NCBI GenBank assembly: GCA_937975645.1
Contig: CALJTV010000026.1
Span: forward strand, 1 to 52,839
Length of the DNA stretch: 52,839 bases
Reading direction: 5' to 3'
From: an uncultured Dehalococcoidia bacterium
GTDB lineage: Bacteria; Chloroflexota; Dehalococcoidia; GIF9; UBA5629
The notes beneath the pieces are model-generated. The model was not told where the DNA came from, did not search any database, and saw only the letters and a program-made list of their open reading frames with translations. Positions 20,093 to 28,241 of this stretch are shown here, in pieces. Position numbers and translations under genes: made by a program. The stretch's first letter is position 1, and every line of letters begins with the position of its first letter.

Positions 20093-21232
20093 ATGGACTT
20101 TGAGCTCACTGAAGCACAAAAGATGTTCCGCGAAGCGATAAGAGATTTCGCCCAGCGGGAGATCGCCCCGCTTGTCGAGGAGGCGGAGAAAAACGCCTCT
20201 TTTCCCGTCCATCTCTTCCCCAAGATGGGTGAGCTAGGCTACCTCTGCGCCGGCTATCCTGAGGAGTACGGTGGCGCAGGTGTGGGAAAGATCGGCGACT
20301 GCATCTGTGTAGAGGAGATATCGTACCACAGCGTGGGCATCTCCGCCGGCATAATGGTACAGAGCGGCATCGCCACCGAAGCCATCTTCCGCCGCGGCAG
20401 CGACGAACAGAAGCAGCACTACCTCGTCCCGGCGATCAAGGGGCAGAAGATAGGTGCCTTTGGTCTCACCGAGCCCAACGCCGGCTCCGACGCCGCCGCC
20501 ATACAGACCACAGCGGTAAGAAAGAACGGCAAATGGGTCCTCAATGGCACCAAGACCTTCATCACCAATGGCACTTTCTGTGACTACGTGGTCACCGCCG
20601 CGGTGACAGATAAGACCAAGGGCACCCGCGGCATCAGTCTATTCATTGTGGACAAGGATGCACCCGGGTTCAGCCGTTCCAGGCTGCATAAGTTTTGCGC
20701 TCGCCCCAGTGAGACCGCCGAGCTGACCTTTGAGGACTGCACCATCCCGGAGAAAAACCTCATCGGTGAGGAGGGGAGCGGGTTCCGCTATGTGATGGAG
20801 ACGCTCACCGGGGGCAGAATATCCCATGCCTCACGCAGCCTGGGGCTCGCCCGCGCTGCCTTTGACGCTGCCCTGAAATACGCGCAGGAAAGAGTACAGT
20901 TCGGACAGCCTATCGCCAAATTCCAGTACAACTCTTTCAGACTAGCCCAAATGGCGATGGAGATCGAGGCTGCCCGATGGCTTGTCTTCTACGCCGCTTG
21001 GCTCTACGACCAGAAGAAGCCGCACGTCAAAGAGGCGGCGATGGCGAAGCTGTTTGCCAGTCAGGTGGCGGAGAGGGTCACCACCGAAGCCCTACAGCTT
21101 CACGGCGGCTACGGGCTGGTGGAGGAGTCTGCCGCCCAGCGCTACTTCCGCGATTGCCGCATGGGCACCATCACCGAGGGGACTTCGGAGATACAGCTCC
21201 TGGTCATCTCCAGAGAGCTCGGCATCCGCTAG
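20093..21232 (+). CDS. Acyl-CoA dehydrogenase (canonical catalytic Glu)
   Basis: This FAD-dependent enzyme introduces the alpha,beta double bond into an acyl-CoA and passes electrons to ETF. The 379-residue sequence is full length: LTEPNAGSDA (126-135), the FAD segment FITNGTFCDY, QLHGGYGLVEE and the C-terminal TEGTSEIQ, whose Glu362 sits where the catalytic base of short- and medium-chain dehydrogenases lies. The ATG at 20093 follows the very strong ribosome site AAAAAAGGAGGTAAT; an upstream TTG was rejected. It converges on a carboxylesterase gene with a six-base gap. The chain-length preference cannot be read from sequence. Confidence 0.92.
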   Translation: MDFELTEAQKMFREAIRDFAQREIAPLVEEAEKNASFPVHLFPKMGELGYLCAGYPEEYGGAGVGKIGDCICVEEISYHSVGISAGIMVQSGIATEAIFRRGSDEQKQHYLVPAIKGQKIGAFGLTEPNAGSDAAAIQTTAVRKNGKWVLNGTKTFITNGTFCDYVVTAAVTDKTKGTRGISLFIVDKDAPGFSRSRLHKFCARPSETAELTFEDCTIPEKNLIGEEGSGFRYVMETLTGGRISHASRSLGLARAAFDAALKYAQERVQFGQPIAKFQYNSFRLAQMAMEIEAARWLVFYAAWLYDQKKPHVKEAAMAKLFASQVAERVTTEALQLHGGYGLVEESAAQRYFRDCRMGTITEGTSEIQLLVISRELGIR

Positions 21233-21238
21233 GCACCG

Positions 21239-23302
21239 CTAGAACAGGACAAACATCTTAATTATGGCCTTGCCTTGGGGCGGCAGAGGCAGGGCATCTA
21301 TCTCCGCCATCACCTGCTGTTTGGTGACCTCCCAGTCACCCATGGTGATTTTGGCCTCGTTAAAGGTGGCATCAAGGATTATGGACTTCGCTCCGCCGGG
21401 CTCGTTGGACCACTCCTTCCACTGGGGCAAGCTGGCGCCGTTGGGATCGCCGCTACGGGCGAAGTTAGCCAAATAAGCCATCATCGTCCGTTGCAACGCC
21501 ACTCTGCCAGCGCGGTTAGCCTCAACGAAAAAGCCGACATTGAACGGGTCCCGCTCCCAGCCGAAGAAGAACGGTATGTCAAGGGCATGGGCGGCACCAT
21601 AGATAAAGTCGAGCGGTTCCGGTCCCGAACCGGGCTCACCCCACCTGAAGAAATAGCAGTAGACGCCGTCCTGCTTCTCCCTGAGCGCCCTGGCAACCGA
21701 GTCCACCATGGTCGCCTTCCAACTCAAAGAAGGGTATTTCCCACAGGCATCATACAGGGCTTTATCTTCCGGACCGAACACGTCGTCCAGCTTCAAGGTG
21801 CCCGACATCACCTTAAAGGCATCGAGCCAGGTGCGTCCCTTGGACGTCGTGATAGCAGCGCCGAAAGCGGGCAGGAACGGCTTTAGCTCATCAGCGGTGT
21901 TGCCCAGAATGATAGGCACACGATTGTAATCGCCTGATGCGATGACATCGATAGCCTTGCCCGGTATCACCGCGCCGTCTATAAACGGAGACACATTGTC
22001 CACCGTGCCCCTGGGGTTCATGGCAGCACGCATCACCTCCTCTGCCGACTTACCCCGCAAATAGGCTTCCAGCTTCTCAGGGGACATTGAGGCACGGTAC
22101 TTCGCCGCCTCCTCAGCATTAGCACAAGTACCGTCCATCACCAGCATCTTGTCTATCATGGCATTGGTGCGGGCTATGCCTTCCTCCAGCGGGATGAGCC
22201 CACCACCACTGCTCATCACCAGCGCCCTGTGGAACAGTCCTTTAGCTAGCGGCGAGATCAGGATATTCATAGTGTTAAATCCGCCCGCCGACTGCCCGCC
22301 CACGGTCACATTATTCGGGTCACCGCCGAAAGCAGCGATGTTTTCCCTCACCCACCTCAGCGCCTGGATGGTGTCCAGTGTACCATAGTTCCCCGACCTG
22401 TCCTCAGCCGAGCCCCCAACATTCATGGAGGGATGGACAAACCAGCCGAACGGTCCCAAACGGTACTGGACAACGACCACCACCATATCGCATTCGCTTG
22501 CCATCTTTGAAGCGTCGTAACCCGCAGCGCCACCGAAGTAGTTGGCACCGCCATGGATCCACACCAGCACCGGCAGGCTCTTTGCCTCGCCCTTGGGACG
22601 GAAAATGTTCACATAGAGGCAGTCCTCAGAGCCGACCACGCGGTTTGCCGGCACCCACTGCGCTGACATCAATGGCTGGGTGGCTACGGGGAACTTACTT
22701 GTAGAGTGCCGGACACCCTGCCACGGCTCCGGGTCCTGCGGTGCCCTCCACCTCAGTCCCCCTACAGGGGGCTTAGCGTAGGGCACCCCCTTCCATACCC
22801 AGCTATCATTGCCGCCATCGGCACCAGCCAGCTTTCCATAGGCAGTTTCTACAGTGGTCTGGGAAGCATTGATGACACAGGCAATGGCGATGCTATTAGC
22901 TTCAAGCAGCTTTTCCTGATAGGGTGCTGCCACCCACTTCTTAATGCCACCCTCGACTGCCCTTTCCAGCCTGCCCAGCGTCCGCGCGTAGTCGCCATCC
23001 TTGACCTTAGCGATGGCAGCATCAACCTCAGCCACCAGCTTGTCCCGCTGGCTCTCGTCTTCAAAAGCAGTCTTGGGCAGGCTGAATACCTGCGCCCTCA
23101 AATCGGCGAGGGCGTCTACAGCACCGATGCCGACTGCTTTGCCGGCTATCTCTGGGCTGACCGAAGGGGCTGAGAGGGGTGTGGAAACGCAGCCAAGCCC
23201 GATAGAAAGCAGCAGGGCTGCGGTGATGCCACACCTAACGACAGTACGCCAGACTCCGTTCAGGCCGCACCTCCTGACTATTAGAAATAACAGCTCAGAC
23301 AT
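21239..23302 (-). CDS. Type B carboxylesterase, exported, with N-terminal FIMAH-like segment
   Basis: This 687-residue esterase has an N-terminal hydrophobic signal ending in IGLGC (Cys38, an imperfect lipobox). About 70 helical residues resembling a FIMAH domain follow (FEDESQRDKLVAEVD, YARTLGRLERAVEGG), then a type B carboxylesterase domain. That domain has WKGVPYAKPPVGGLRWRAP, SEDCLYVNIFRP, WIHGGANYFGG (oxyanion hole) and GQSAGG (Ser nucleophile). It probably hydrolyses esters outside the membrane. It follows a phosphotriesterase-like gene by ten bases. The start is uncertain: the ATG at 23302 has no ribosome site, while AGGAGGTGCGGC stands ideally before an in-frame CTG at 23263, which would also give a cleaner signal peptide. 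Confidence 0.88.
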   Translation of the reverse strand: MSELLFLIVRRCGLNGVWRTVVRCGITAALLLSIGLGCVSTPLSAPSVSPEIAGKAVGIGAVDALADLRAQVFSLPKTAFEDESQRDKLVAEVDAAIAKVKDGDYARTLGRLERAVEGGIKKWVAAPYQEKLLEANSIAIACVINASQTTVETAYGKLAGADGGNDSWVWKGVPYAKPPVGGLRWRAPQDPEPWQGVRHSTSKFPVATQPLMSAQWVPANRVVGSEDCLYVNIFRPKGEAKSLPVLVWIHGGANYFGGAAGYDASKMASECDMVVVVVQYRLGPFGWFVHPSMNVGGSAEDRSGNYGTLDTIQALRWVRENIAAFGGDPNNVTVGGQSAGGFNTMNILISPLAKGLFHRALVMSSGGGLIPLEEGIARTNAMIDKMLVMDGTCANAEEAAKYRASMSPEKLEAYLRGKSAEEVMRAAMNPRGTVDNVSPFIDGAVIPGKAIDVIASGDYNRVPIILGNTADELKPFLPAFGAAITTSKGRTWLDAFKVMSGTLKLDDVFGPEDKALYDACGKYPSLSWKATMVDSVARALREKQDGVYCYFFRWGEPGSGPEPLDFIYGAAHALDIPFFFGWERDPFNVGFFVEANRAGRVALQRTMMAYLANFARSGDPNGASLPQWKEWSNEPGGAKSIILDATFNEAKITMGDWEVTKQQVMAEIDALPLPPQGKAIIKMFVLF

Positions 23303-23312
23303 TGGTTACGGG

Positions 23313-24407
23313 CTACTTGCCGGAAAACAGATTCCTAGGGTTGTCCACCATCATCGTCCTAATCTGTTCGTCAGTCACGCCTTTAGCCTTGAGCGCTGGG
23401 ATGAGGTCTTTGGAAATATGGTCTATCCGCCAGTTGCCGAGCAGTTTCAAAATCTGCTCCGGCACCTCTATGGGCCTGCCCACCCAGTAGTTGACGGTGT
23501 CATGGGACATCATGACCCGGTTGGCGTAACCCTCTTTACATAGCGTGGCGATGTTCTCCACTGAGACCTCATCAGGGACACCGTAGAGTGGCGCCAGCCC
23601 CAGTCGGTCAAAAGCGATATATACGCCCCGCTTGAGTATCTCCCGATGGTAGTTTATGTCCTTGGAATTGCTCACATGACCGATGACCACCCTCTTGGGG
23701 TCAGCGCCCTGTGCTATGAGGAAGTCAGCCTGCTCCACACCTCCTGTCGGTCCTTCAGTATGAGTGATGATGGGCACGCCGGTGGCTTTCTGTGCCATCA
23801 CCGCCGCTTTATGTACCGCCTTCTCGTAGTCGGTCAGCACCGGGCTGCTGCCGATCTTAATGGCTCCGGCTTTCACGCCGGTGGTACCTATACCCTCTGT
23901 TATTTCCTTTATCATCATCTCGGCAATCATCTTCGAGATATCGGTGCCAAAGGGCATTCTGGTCTTCCAGTATGCCGGCGACCCCTCATGCTCGGTATAG
24001 AGCCCCGTAGTGCAGATGATGTTGATGCCGGTACGCTTCGCCAGCTCCTTGTACAGCAAGGGGTCACGCCCGCCGGTATCATTCGGGGTGGGGTCAACTA
24101 TCGTCTGAATGCCTATAGCCTTCAGTGTCTCACACACCTTGAGCCCGGTCTGCAGCGCCGCCTCGCGGTCATAAGGTGCAATGGTGGCATCGGCAAACCA
24201 CCCGGGGTAAGCAAAACAGAAGTGTTCATGTATCAGCGTCCAGCCGAGCTTGTCCGGCGAGACCGGTCCCAGGACCGAATTTATCATTCCTGGCGGCGTT
24301 GGCTCTGGCTTCGGTGGCGCCGCCGGGGCACAAGCCCCCAGCACCAGGACTATAGCCGCAAGCAGGGAAAAGAGAGCAACAAGACTAGTTTTGGTTAGAA
24401 AACGCAT
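23313..24407 (-). CDS. Phosphotriesterase-family hydrolase, lipoprotein form
   Basis: The 364-residue protein has a lipoprotein signal (lipobox LGAC, Cys26), a Pro-rich linker and a metal-dependent TIM-barrel amidohydrolase domain. The ligand set of the phosphotriesterase family is complete: His60 and His62 (HEH), the carbamylated-lysine candidate Lys184 (AIKIGSS), His216 (THTEG), His244 (IGHVSN) and Asp303 (SHDTV). Real members hydrolyse lactones, esters or phosphotriesters; the substrate here is not known. It is closely similar to the cytoplasmic paralogue at 25776, with the same PNDTGGR, IITHT and VVIGHV stretches. It lies just upstream of a carboxylesterase in the same direction. Confidence 0.9.
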   Translation of the reverse strand: MRFLTKTSLVALFSLLAAIVLVLGACAPAAPPKPEPTPPGMINSVLGPVSPDKLGWTLIHEHFCFAYPGWFADATIAPYDREAALQTGLKVCETLKAIGIQTIVDPTPNDTGGRDPLLYKELAKRTGINIICTTGLYTEHEGSPAYWKTRMPFGTDISKMIAEMMIKEITEGIGTTGVKAGAIKIGSSPVLTDYEKAVHKAAVMAQKATGVPIITHTEGPTGGVEQADFLIAQGADPKRVVIGHVSNSKDINYHREILKRGVYIAFDRLGLAPLYGVPDEVSVENIATLCKEGYANRVMMSHDTVNYWVGRPIEVPEQILKLLGNWRIDHISKDLIPALKAKGVTDEQIRTMMVDNPRNLFSGK

Positions 24408-24463
24408 CTCACACCTCCCCCGAAGAATTCGCTTCTATTTTATCATACGCGTCAAGCCACCCA

Positions 24464-24620
24464 AGACTCACCCTCACTTTAGTCCTCTCCCATCAAGGGA
24501 GAGGAAGGTCTAGAGACGAAACTCCTCTCAGCCCTCTCTCCCTGGGACAGGTCAGAGTAAAAGGCCCTCTCTCCCTCTGGGAGAGAGTCACAGTGAGGGC
24601 GGGAGGAAGCTAGAGTGAGG
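24464..24620. repeat. CTCTCCC/GGGAGAG repeat pair
   Basis: Two palindromes of the family seen at 1196-1565 lie here: CCTCTCCC (24484-24491) with GGGAGAGG (24497-24504), and CTCTCTCCC (24567-24575) with GGGAGAGAG (24579-24587). Each is flanked by CCCTCACTxTAG-like or AGAGTGAGGGC-like tails. They fill the gap between the DUF1254 gene and the phosphotriesterase-like gene. Confidence 0.7.
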
Positions 24621-24633
24621 GCAGCTGTCAGCT

Positions 24634-25176
24634 TCATACAGCCCCGATACCCCCGACGCCCAACGGTTCTACCGTAGACTGCCTCTGTATCTCCCTCAGC
24701 CTAGGCAGGTCTGACCTCGACTTGATCACCGTGCGGATGAGGACAATCCCTCTCCTGCTCGGCGCCGTGACCAGATGTGCCCTCCCAGTGGCGTTGAGGT
24801 ACCTCGCCCCCTTTGGCACCAGCACCACCTCGATGGGGTTAGACTTCGCCTGTAGGTCATTGATGACGAAAAAATTATCGGTATTTGCAGAATAGCCTGA
24901 GATGGACCAGTACTGCCCCTCGGGGATGGTCGCCTTGATGCGTAAAGGGCCCCGGCTGACATCGTAGCAGAGGACAGAATAGTGCAAATCGGGCGAAGGC
25001 CTCACTATCACCCTGTCCTTCGCCGTGGGGGGACGGGCGAAGACCCACTGATTGACCGGATACAACCTCATGGTGCGCCTCATCACCACCCCGGGCATCC
25101 GCCAGACACAGACAAGGTTGACCGCCACCGCCGCCACCAAAGCCAAGGCAACCGAACTCACGACCAGCACCATCAT
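24634..25176 (-). CDS. DUF1254-like single-pass membrane protein
   Basis: The 180-residue protein has one N-terminal membrane helix (about 2-24) and a domain resembling DUF1254: the DLHYSVLCYDVSRGPLRI strand pair and GQYWSISGYSANTDNFFVIND. Its biochemical role is unknown. It starts one base after the stop of the DUF1214-like gene, so the two are almost surely cotranslated as a split pair; in many bacteria DUF1254 and DUF1214 sit in one polypeptide. The neighbours are phosphotriesterase-like hydrolases. Confidence 0.72.
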   Translation of the reverse strand: MMVLVVSSVALALVAAVAVNLVCVWRMPGVVMRRTMRLYPVNQWVFARPPTAKDRVIVRPSPDLHYSVLCYDVSRGPLRIKATIPEGQYWSISGYSANTDNFFVINDLQAKSNPIEVVLVPKGARYLNATGRAHLVTAPSRRGIVLIRTVIKSRSDLPRLREIQRQSTVEPLGVGGIGAV

Positions 25177-25177
25177 A

Positions 25178-25759
25178 TTAGCTCTCCCTCACGATCCTCG
25201 GCAGTTCCACTTCTCTCAGCGTCTCGCGACGGTAATAGGCAGGACCGGGATTGTACAGCCTGAGGCTGAGGCACATCCTCTTTGCCTCACCCGTGGGCAG
25301 CCAGTTGCCCGGCTTCGGAGTCCGCGACAGCTGGATGGTAAAGCGTCCCTCCTCGTCCAGCGCTATCTCCGTAGAGCCCCAGGAATAGCGTCCTTGCTCA
25401 TTAGGTATCAGGAAATCGTCCTCGCCATAGACCGTTATCGACCACCATCTGGCATCGGGCGCCCTGCCTTCAATTCGATAGTCACAATCGCCCCTCAGTG
25501 GCTCACCTTCGTCGTCCGTATAAGCCGAAAAATAGATGGTCTCCTCCTTCCGCAGCGCCAGCAACGCATGCCTGGCTATCCAGGCACGAAGGTAGGGGTT
25601 AGCGGAGGCGCTCCCAGCGGCAAGACTGGTGCCCCAGGGACCGATCTTCACCGTGCTCAAACGGGTGACCAGGTTGAGCAACGGGTTGACCGTAAAATAT
25701 CCGATAGTGCCACCTACCGCCGCCGCAGCTACAACACTTACTATCCACCAGACCAGCAC
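25178..25759 (-). CDS. DUF1214-like single-pass membrane protein
   Basis: The 193-residue protein has an N-terminal membrane helix (about 4-26) and a clear DUF1214 pattern: ARWWSITVYGEDDFLIPNEQ, RYSWGSTEIAL, DEEGRFTIQLS, PKPGNWLPT and LSLRLYNPGPAYY. Its function is not established. It sits between a phosphotriesterase-like gene (16 bases upstream in the direction of transcription) and the DUF1254-like gene (one base downstream), so it belongs to the same transcript. Confidence 0.75.
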   Translation of the reverse strand: MLVWWIVSVVAAAAVGGTIGYFTVNPLLNLVTRLSTVKIGPWGTSLAAGSASANPYLRAWIARHALLALRKEETIYFSAYTDDEGEPLRGDCDYRIEGRAPDARWWSITVYGEDDFLIPNEQGRYSWGSTEIALDEEGRFTIQLSRTPKPGNWLPTGEAKRMCLSLRLYNPGPAYYRRETLREVELPRIVRES

Positions 25760-25775
25760 CTCTCACACCTCCAGC

Positions 25776-26729
25776 TCAACCGTCCGACAAAAACCGCCTC
25801 GGGTTCTCCACCATGATTGTCCATATCTGCTCATCGCTCACACCACCGGCTTTGAGTGCCGGGACGATATTGCGACATATATGGTCGACGCTGCGCACCG
25901 CTTGAGGTCTCGCCGTAGCCCTGCCCAGCGATAGGTTCACCGTATCGTGGGACAGCATGATCTGACGCGTGTGCCCCTCCCTGACCAGCGCCACGATGTT
26001 CTGTATATGGACATCGTCGGAGACACCCAGGGGAAAAGCAGCCCCCATACGGTCGAAGCAGATATAAACGCCCCTCTTAAGTATCGCCCGGTGGTATTCT
26101 ACATCCCCGGAGTTGGTCACATGTCCGATGAGCACCTTCCTGGGGTCAGCTCCCTGGCTGAGCAGAAAGTCAGCCTGTTCTATTCCGCTCAGTTCATCTG
26201 TATGGGTGATGATGGGGGCGCCGGTGGCTTTCTGTGCCATCACCGCCGCCTTGTGTGTCTCCTCTTCGTATTGCGTCATCTGGGCACTCGATGAGACTTT
26301 GATAAGTCCGGCTTTAACACTGGTGTTGCCGATCCCTTTGGTAAGCTCAGCGATGAACAGCTCGGCTATCATCTGTGCTATATCGGCGCCATACGCCATC
26401 TTCACCTTCCAGTACGTATGAGCGCCCCGGGACTCGGTGAACAGCCCGGTGACACAGATGATGTTTATCCCGGTCATCTGGGAAAGTTCCTTGTAAAGCA
26501 GCGGCTCGCGCCCACCAGTATCGTTGGGGGTAGCATCGACGATGGTCTGGATGCCCGCCGACTTCAGCGTCTGGCACACCTCGAGTCCCACCCTCAGCGC
26601 TTCCTCGCGGTCGAAGGGTGCCATAGTCAAGTCCGCCTGCCAGCCGGGATAGGCGAAATAAAAGTGCTCATGCACCAGCGTCCAGCCCAGCTTATCAGCG
26701 GAAATCTCCCCTGCTACCGAGTTCACCAT
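25776..26729 (-). CDS. Phosphotriesterase-family hydrolase, cytoplasmic paralogue
   Basis: This 317-residue protein is a paralogue of the lipoprotein hydrolase at 23313. It shares the HEH metal pair near the start, PNDTGGREPLLYKEL, a conserved Lys in GLIKVSSS, THTDE, IGHVTN and SHDTV, so the whole binuclear metal site is kept. It lacks a signal peptide: translation begins directly at MVNSVAGEIS, the point matching residue 41 of the exported copy. The pair therefore looks like one exported and one internal version of the same activity. No good ribosome site is visible before the ATG. It is the first gene of a leftward unit. Confidence 0.88.
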   Translation of the reverse strand: MVNSVAGEISADKLGWTLVHEHFYFAYPGWQADLTMAPFDREEALRVGLEVCQTLKSAGIQTIVDATPNDTGGREPLLYKELSQMTGINIICVTGLFTESRGAHTYWKVKMAYGADIAQMIAELFIAELTKGIGNTSVKAGLIKVSSSAQMTQYEEETHKAAVMAQKATGAPIITHTDELSGIEQADFLLSQGADPRKVLIGHVTNSGDVEYHRAILKRGVYICFDRMGAAFPLGVSDDVHIQNIVALVREGHTRQIMLSHDTVNLSLGRATARPQAVRSVDHICRNIVPALKAGGVSDEQIWTIMVENPRRFLSDG

Positions 26730-26817
26730 ACTTGGACCCCAGCCTTGACCGCCTTATTTTAGCACAAAATTAACCGCTCGCTTGCCAAAGCAGCGGAGGC
26801 CCTGGGGCAGCCGTTGC

Positions 26818-27978
26818 TCATCGCCTCTGGTCAAACCTTCGTCCCAGCAACTGGGAGGCTATGGTAATCCTCTGGATCTCTATCGTCCCGCCGGCGATCC
26901 CCCACCCCCAGCCATCGCGCATCATCCGCTCCACAGGGTATTCTTTAGAGTAGCCGTAACCACCGTGTATCTGCACCGCCATGGCGGTGACCTCCCTGAC
27001 CATCTGGTTTGCAAAGCACTTTGCCAGGCTGGCTTCGAGCGGAGAGGGCAGCCCAGCCCCGGCGTTCACCACCGCCCGGTAGATGAGAAGGCGGGCAGCC
27101 TCCACCTTCATCGCCATCTCCGCCAGCATGAACTGTATCGCCTGAAACTCGCATATCTCCTTGCCCCACTGTTTCCTCTGCTGGGAATACTCCATAGCTG
27201 CTTCCAGCGCTCCCTGGGCTATGCCCAGGCATATAGTGGCATTGCCGCAGCGCTCCAAATCGAAAGCTAGCATCAGCTTCCTGAACTCCCCCTCCTTCAC
27301 CACCAGGTTCTCCTTAGGCACACGGCAGTTATCGAAGAAAAGGTCGCAGGAAGCCATACCCCTCAAGCCCATGAACTGCTCCTGCTTGCCGAAAGAAAAG
27401 CCCGGCGTCCCCTTTTCCACTATCAGCCCGCCGATACCTCTAGCCCCCTTCTGCTCGCTGAGCCGCACATACACCACATAGACATCTGATTCCCCACCCC
27501 CGCTGATAAAACGCTTCTGCCCGTTGACGATGTAGTAGTCACCATCGAGCACCGCTCTGGTGGCAAGGTCGGTAAGGGCTGAGCCCGCCTCGGGCTCGGT
27601 CATGGCGACGGAGACCATAGAGTCACCGCGACACACTGGCGGTAGATATTTTCGCTTCTGCTCCTCGGTGCCGAACTGCTCTATCACCTTGACCGGTCCC
27701 ACATTTGCCTCGAACACCGGGGATGCACACAGGTGCGAGACCCGTGCCAGCTCCTCAATCGCCAAGATAGCTTCAAATGCCGTCCGCCCCTGCCCACCGT
27801 ATTCCACCGGCAGGCACAAGCCCAGCAACCCGAGGTCAGCCATCTTCTTCACATACTCGCGTGGCAGCCGCTCACCCCTAGCTTCCCACCCAGCCACCTT
27901 ATCACGCAACTCCTTCTCGGCAAAATCGTGCACCATCTTCTTCAACATCTTCTGCTCTTCATTAAGTTGAAAGTCCAT
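26818..27978 (-). CDS. Acyl-CoA dehydrogenase (isovaleryl/long-chain type Glu placement)
   Basis: This is a full-length 386-residue acyl-CoA dehydrogenase (MTEPEAGSAL, QIHGGYGYSKEYPVERMMRD). The usual catalytic Glu near the C-terminus is replaced: the stretch reads GIAGGTIEIQ with Gly363 at that place. A Glu242 in FDLERCG stands where isovaleryl-CoA and long-chain dehydrogenases keep their base instead. The enzyme is therefore probably active but of that subgroup, unlike the dehydrogenase at 20093. A minus-strand promoter (28094-28122) lies about 115 bases upstream. Its stop is some 90 bases before the phosphotriesterase gene, so it may lead the island's transcript. Confidence 0.9.
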   Translation of the reverse strand: MDFQLNEEQKMLKKMVHDFAEKELRDKVAGWEARGERLPREYVKKMADLGLLGLCLPVEYGGQGRTAFEAILAIEELARVSHLCASPVFEANVGPVKVIEQFGTEEQKRKYLPPVCRGDSMVSVAMTEPEAGSALTDLATRAVLDGDYYIVNGQKRFISGGGESDVYVVYVRLSEQKGARGIGGLIVEKGTPGFSFGKQEQFMGLRGMASCDLFFDNCRVPKENLVVKEGEFRKLMLAFDLERCGNATICLGIAQGALEAAMEYSQQRKQWGKEICEFQAIQFMLAEMAMKVEAARLLIYRAVVNAGAGLPSPLEASLAKCFANQMVREVTAMAVQIHGGYGYSKEYPVERMMRDGWGWGIAGGTIEIQRITIASQLLGRRFDQRR

Positions 27979-28093
27979 CTTCGGTAACCTCCCTGCTGTT
28001 TCAAAATTGGCGGCGATAACGCAAGTCCCCGATTTACCAAACCTGAACAGAGCCGCACGAGCGCTTGCCGATTACCCCCGCCCCTTTGCGGTA

Positions 28094-28122
28094 ATTATAA
28101 GCGCCGCGCCACACCCAAACAA
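28094..28122 (-). promoter_or_regulatory. Promoter for the second acyl-CoA dehydrogenase gene
   Basis: On the minus strand, TTGTTT (28117-28122), a 17-base spacer and a perfect TATAAT (28094-28099) precede the dehydrogenase ATG by about 115 bases. The remainder of 27979-28241 holds no recognisable gene. Confidence 0.42.
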
Positions 28123-28241
28123 CAACCAGCTTAACCAAACGCTGCTCGATCGTTTAGCGAGTTAACAATTGTCAGGAAAGAGCAGCGCATTCAACGCATA
28201 GACTAGGTCGCCAAATTGCTATTTCACAATAATTGGAAGTG

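Noticed and set aside
23646..24398. 250-codon plus-strand frame opposite the phosphotriesterase-like lipoprotein
   Set aside because: The minus strand has the complete metal-binding site and a lipoprotein signal. The opposite frame lacks any support.
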